64,000 nt of DNA from contig JAECUM010033823.1 of NCBI GenBank assembly GCA_016617855.1, forward strand, positions 1 through 64,000. Direction: 5' to 3'. The DNA comes from Megalonaias nervosa. Lineage: Eukaryota; Mollusca; Bivalvia; Unionida; Unionidae. The notes beneath the pieces were generated by a model, which worked only from the letters and a program-made list of their open reading frames with translations, did not search any database and was not told where the DNA came from. Numbering within the stretch: the first letter of the stretch is position 1; each line of letters begins with the position of its first letter. The position numbers and the translations under genes are program-made. This document shows positions 62,026-64,000 of this stretch, one piece after another.

Positions 62026-64000
62026 GACTCAATCAATTAATAGACCAGTCTGTTCAAAGGGAGATAATTCTTCAATCTTTTGACCAGCTTTTGCGAGTTA
62101 GCTCGCTTGATTAAAGATATTTATAGCATCTGTGGAAGATATCCAAATTTACCTTCACCATGAACATGATATGCGGCTTAGGTAATACCTTATTTTTAAA
62201 TCGCATATGCCTGTATAGATAGATAGATGTGGAATTTTATAGTGATCTCGTTCGTGACCTGTTATATCCGGTTCTAGATTCTTTGAATCATAACGCGTTA
62301 CAAACTTCCATTTGGAAGAGACCCTATATGGTCAGGAAGAGTTGACAAATTCACTACTGAATCGCCTCTGCTGAAAATGTTTACACTGTTGAATTAATGT
62401 TGAAAAGTGTTGTATGCGATTATTATTTATGTTCTTCCCTTGCTTATGAACAGCAATTATCATCAACGCCAGCTCCTGCTGGTCACTTTTAAGATGTGTT
62501 CAAGCTAGAAACAATTTAACACGTATGAATAGTCATAATTTAAACAGAATCGTAAAGAAAAGACTTAGAAAGTCATTACAAAGACATTTAAAAGAGCGCA
62601 TGTATTTCGGAGGCAGCAATCAATGTTTATAAAAATGTTTCAATGATAGTGAACGTATTTGAAGAGGAGAATCAGTGGAAAAAATCGACAATTTTTGTTC
62701 GGTGACATACTAAATACACTTAATAAGTAGACTTATGAACGACCGACTCAGCAGGGAGAAACAAAATGAACAGCATTTTTTAAAAGCAAAATTACAACAA
62801 TGGAACCAGACGAATGAATATGACGAAGTGGTTTGGGGGAGAGGGAATAGATAAGGTCGCTGAATGTTTATTGAACACTTTACACAGCAAATTGAAAAGG
62901 AAATAAGCAATAGCACTAGATCGACGTTTGCAAATAATGAATATTTTACACTGCATATAACAATATATTAACCTTTCAAGACGTTTTTTATCTGTGAAAT
63001 TAAAACTCATATACAGAGAAACCTCATATATAGGTGGACCTGAATGGATTAGGAACAGCAAGTTTATATCAATATGAAAAATAAGAATGGTTATATTTCC
63101 CTACGGTTGAATATTTATTAAACACAACAAGTAATGATACAGAAAGACCATGAAATAAAATGCAGATTTAGTGCCTATTGCTTTGAATGATGTCAAGTAA
63201 AGTAGATGACATTTGAAAATTTGCGAAAACGAATGAATTTGATATATTCCAAAATGAGTATGTCATACGTGAAGATGGAGACCAGAGAACTGTGTCAAAG
63301 GCAAATACACGAAGGTACAACTAACAGAAACTACAACAAACCGTTTAAAGAAACTAAAATAAAAAGGCAAAGACATTCTGACTTTTTAATCATATTTCAG
63401 TGTTTTGATCCTTGGTAGTAGAAAGATGGAAGGTACCACTGCGTTGGAATAATTTTTTATTTCAAGACTGATGTTATCACAGATAAAAGAAAAAAAGAGA
63501 AAATACTTCTTCAAAATGTTTGATTTTGTCAGTGCACCAGTAAATTATTAAAACAGAAAAGGCTATGTTGCAATGTATATTATTCGATATATATAATGCT
63601 TGAAAATGAATATTTTGTATAACTACAAAACTGTTAGAATCAGTGAAATATTTCTTATTTAATTATTATGTTTCGACAGTATCAGTATACCGGTAAAAAG
63701 AAAAGTTAACATAGGCACAGAATATTGCCGAAGTACGGCCCGTGCAACGCAGAATTTCTCTGAACAAAAATAAACAAACGAATTACCAAATGCACCACAT
63801 CACAATTTTATTCTTACCACAGATCAATAAACGAGAGATTTAGACCAATAGTTTACAACCGGACAGACTGCAGTGGAGTGTTTTAAGATGCTTTGGATGA
63901 AATTCCAAACCAAGCGTATGAAAAACTAAGACAGAAAGACGCCAAAGCCATGGTTTTCATAGACGACGATGAAAACATTTTAATTAGCAATTATATGTCA

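Overview
The window is eukaryotic, AT-rich, intron-dominated genomic DNA. Small coding exons have GT-AG borders, and the introns hold tRNA-derived SINEs, MITE-like elements and an unusually high number of minisatellites. The SINE types and the degenerate intergenic repeats look lophotrochozoan, most likely from a bivalve or other mollusc. That is inferred from repeat style and gene content; no species can be named.

Main gene (8895 to 39900, probably on to 48655, + strand): eleven well-supported exons, phase-consistent throughout, encode the C-terminal coiled-coil tail of an unconventional class XVIII myosin (MYO18A-like). The motor and N-terminal exons lie upstream of this window. The tail ends in an acidic, Ser/Asn-rich segment. 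The last few residues and the stop are uncertain: either a small terminal exon at 48645, or read-through to a stop at 39927-39929.

Bases 1-8894 are the end of a very large upstream intron or intergenic space. They hold a 42-bp minisatellite of about 58 copies, a frameshifted THAP-like zinc-finger remnant, a short foldback element and a 45-bp tandem repeat.

The myosin introns (1.3-8.7 kb) carry tandem arrays with units of 29, 33, 37, 40, 41, 73 and about 75 bp, and (CT)n, (TG)n/(TGCG)n and (TGTA)n microsatellites. They also carry five copies of one tRNA-SINE family (one with a clear 10-bp target duplication), three or more other SINE-like elements, a 1.67-kb pogo/Tc1-like MITE, PIF/Harbinger-like and other MITEs, a degraded piggyBac-like fragment, and repeated copies of a double-palindrome foldback element.

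From 48.66 to 60.17 kb is 3' UTR plus intergenic DNA. It has further foldback copies, minisatellites, long stretches of degenerate ~145-170-bp repeats, a non-LTR retrotransposon reverse-transcriptase fragment (minus strand) and a tRNA-SINE. At 60172-60258 lies the probable first coding exon of an SLC5-type sodium/solute symporter, with a TATA box just upstream. The rest of the window would be its first intron.

The two genes have no evident functional link. I see no operon-like or defence-like system here. The most noteworthy structures are the foldback family, the bidirectionally open minisatellites and the inverted SINE pair in intron 8 (numbering counts introns within this window).
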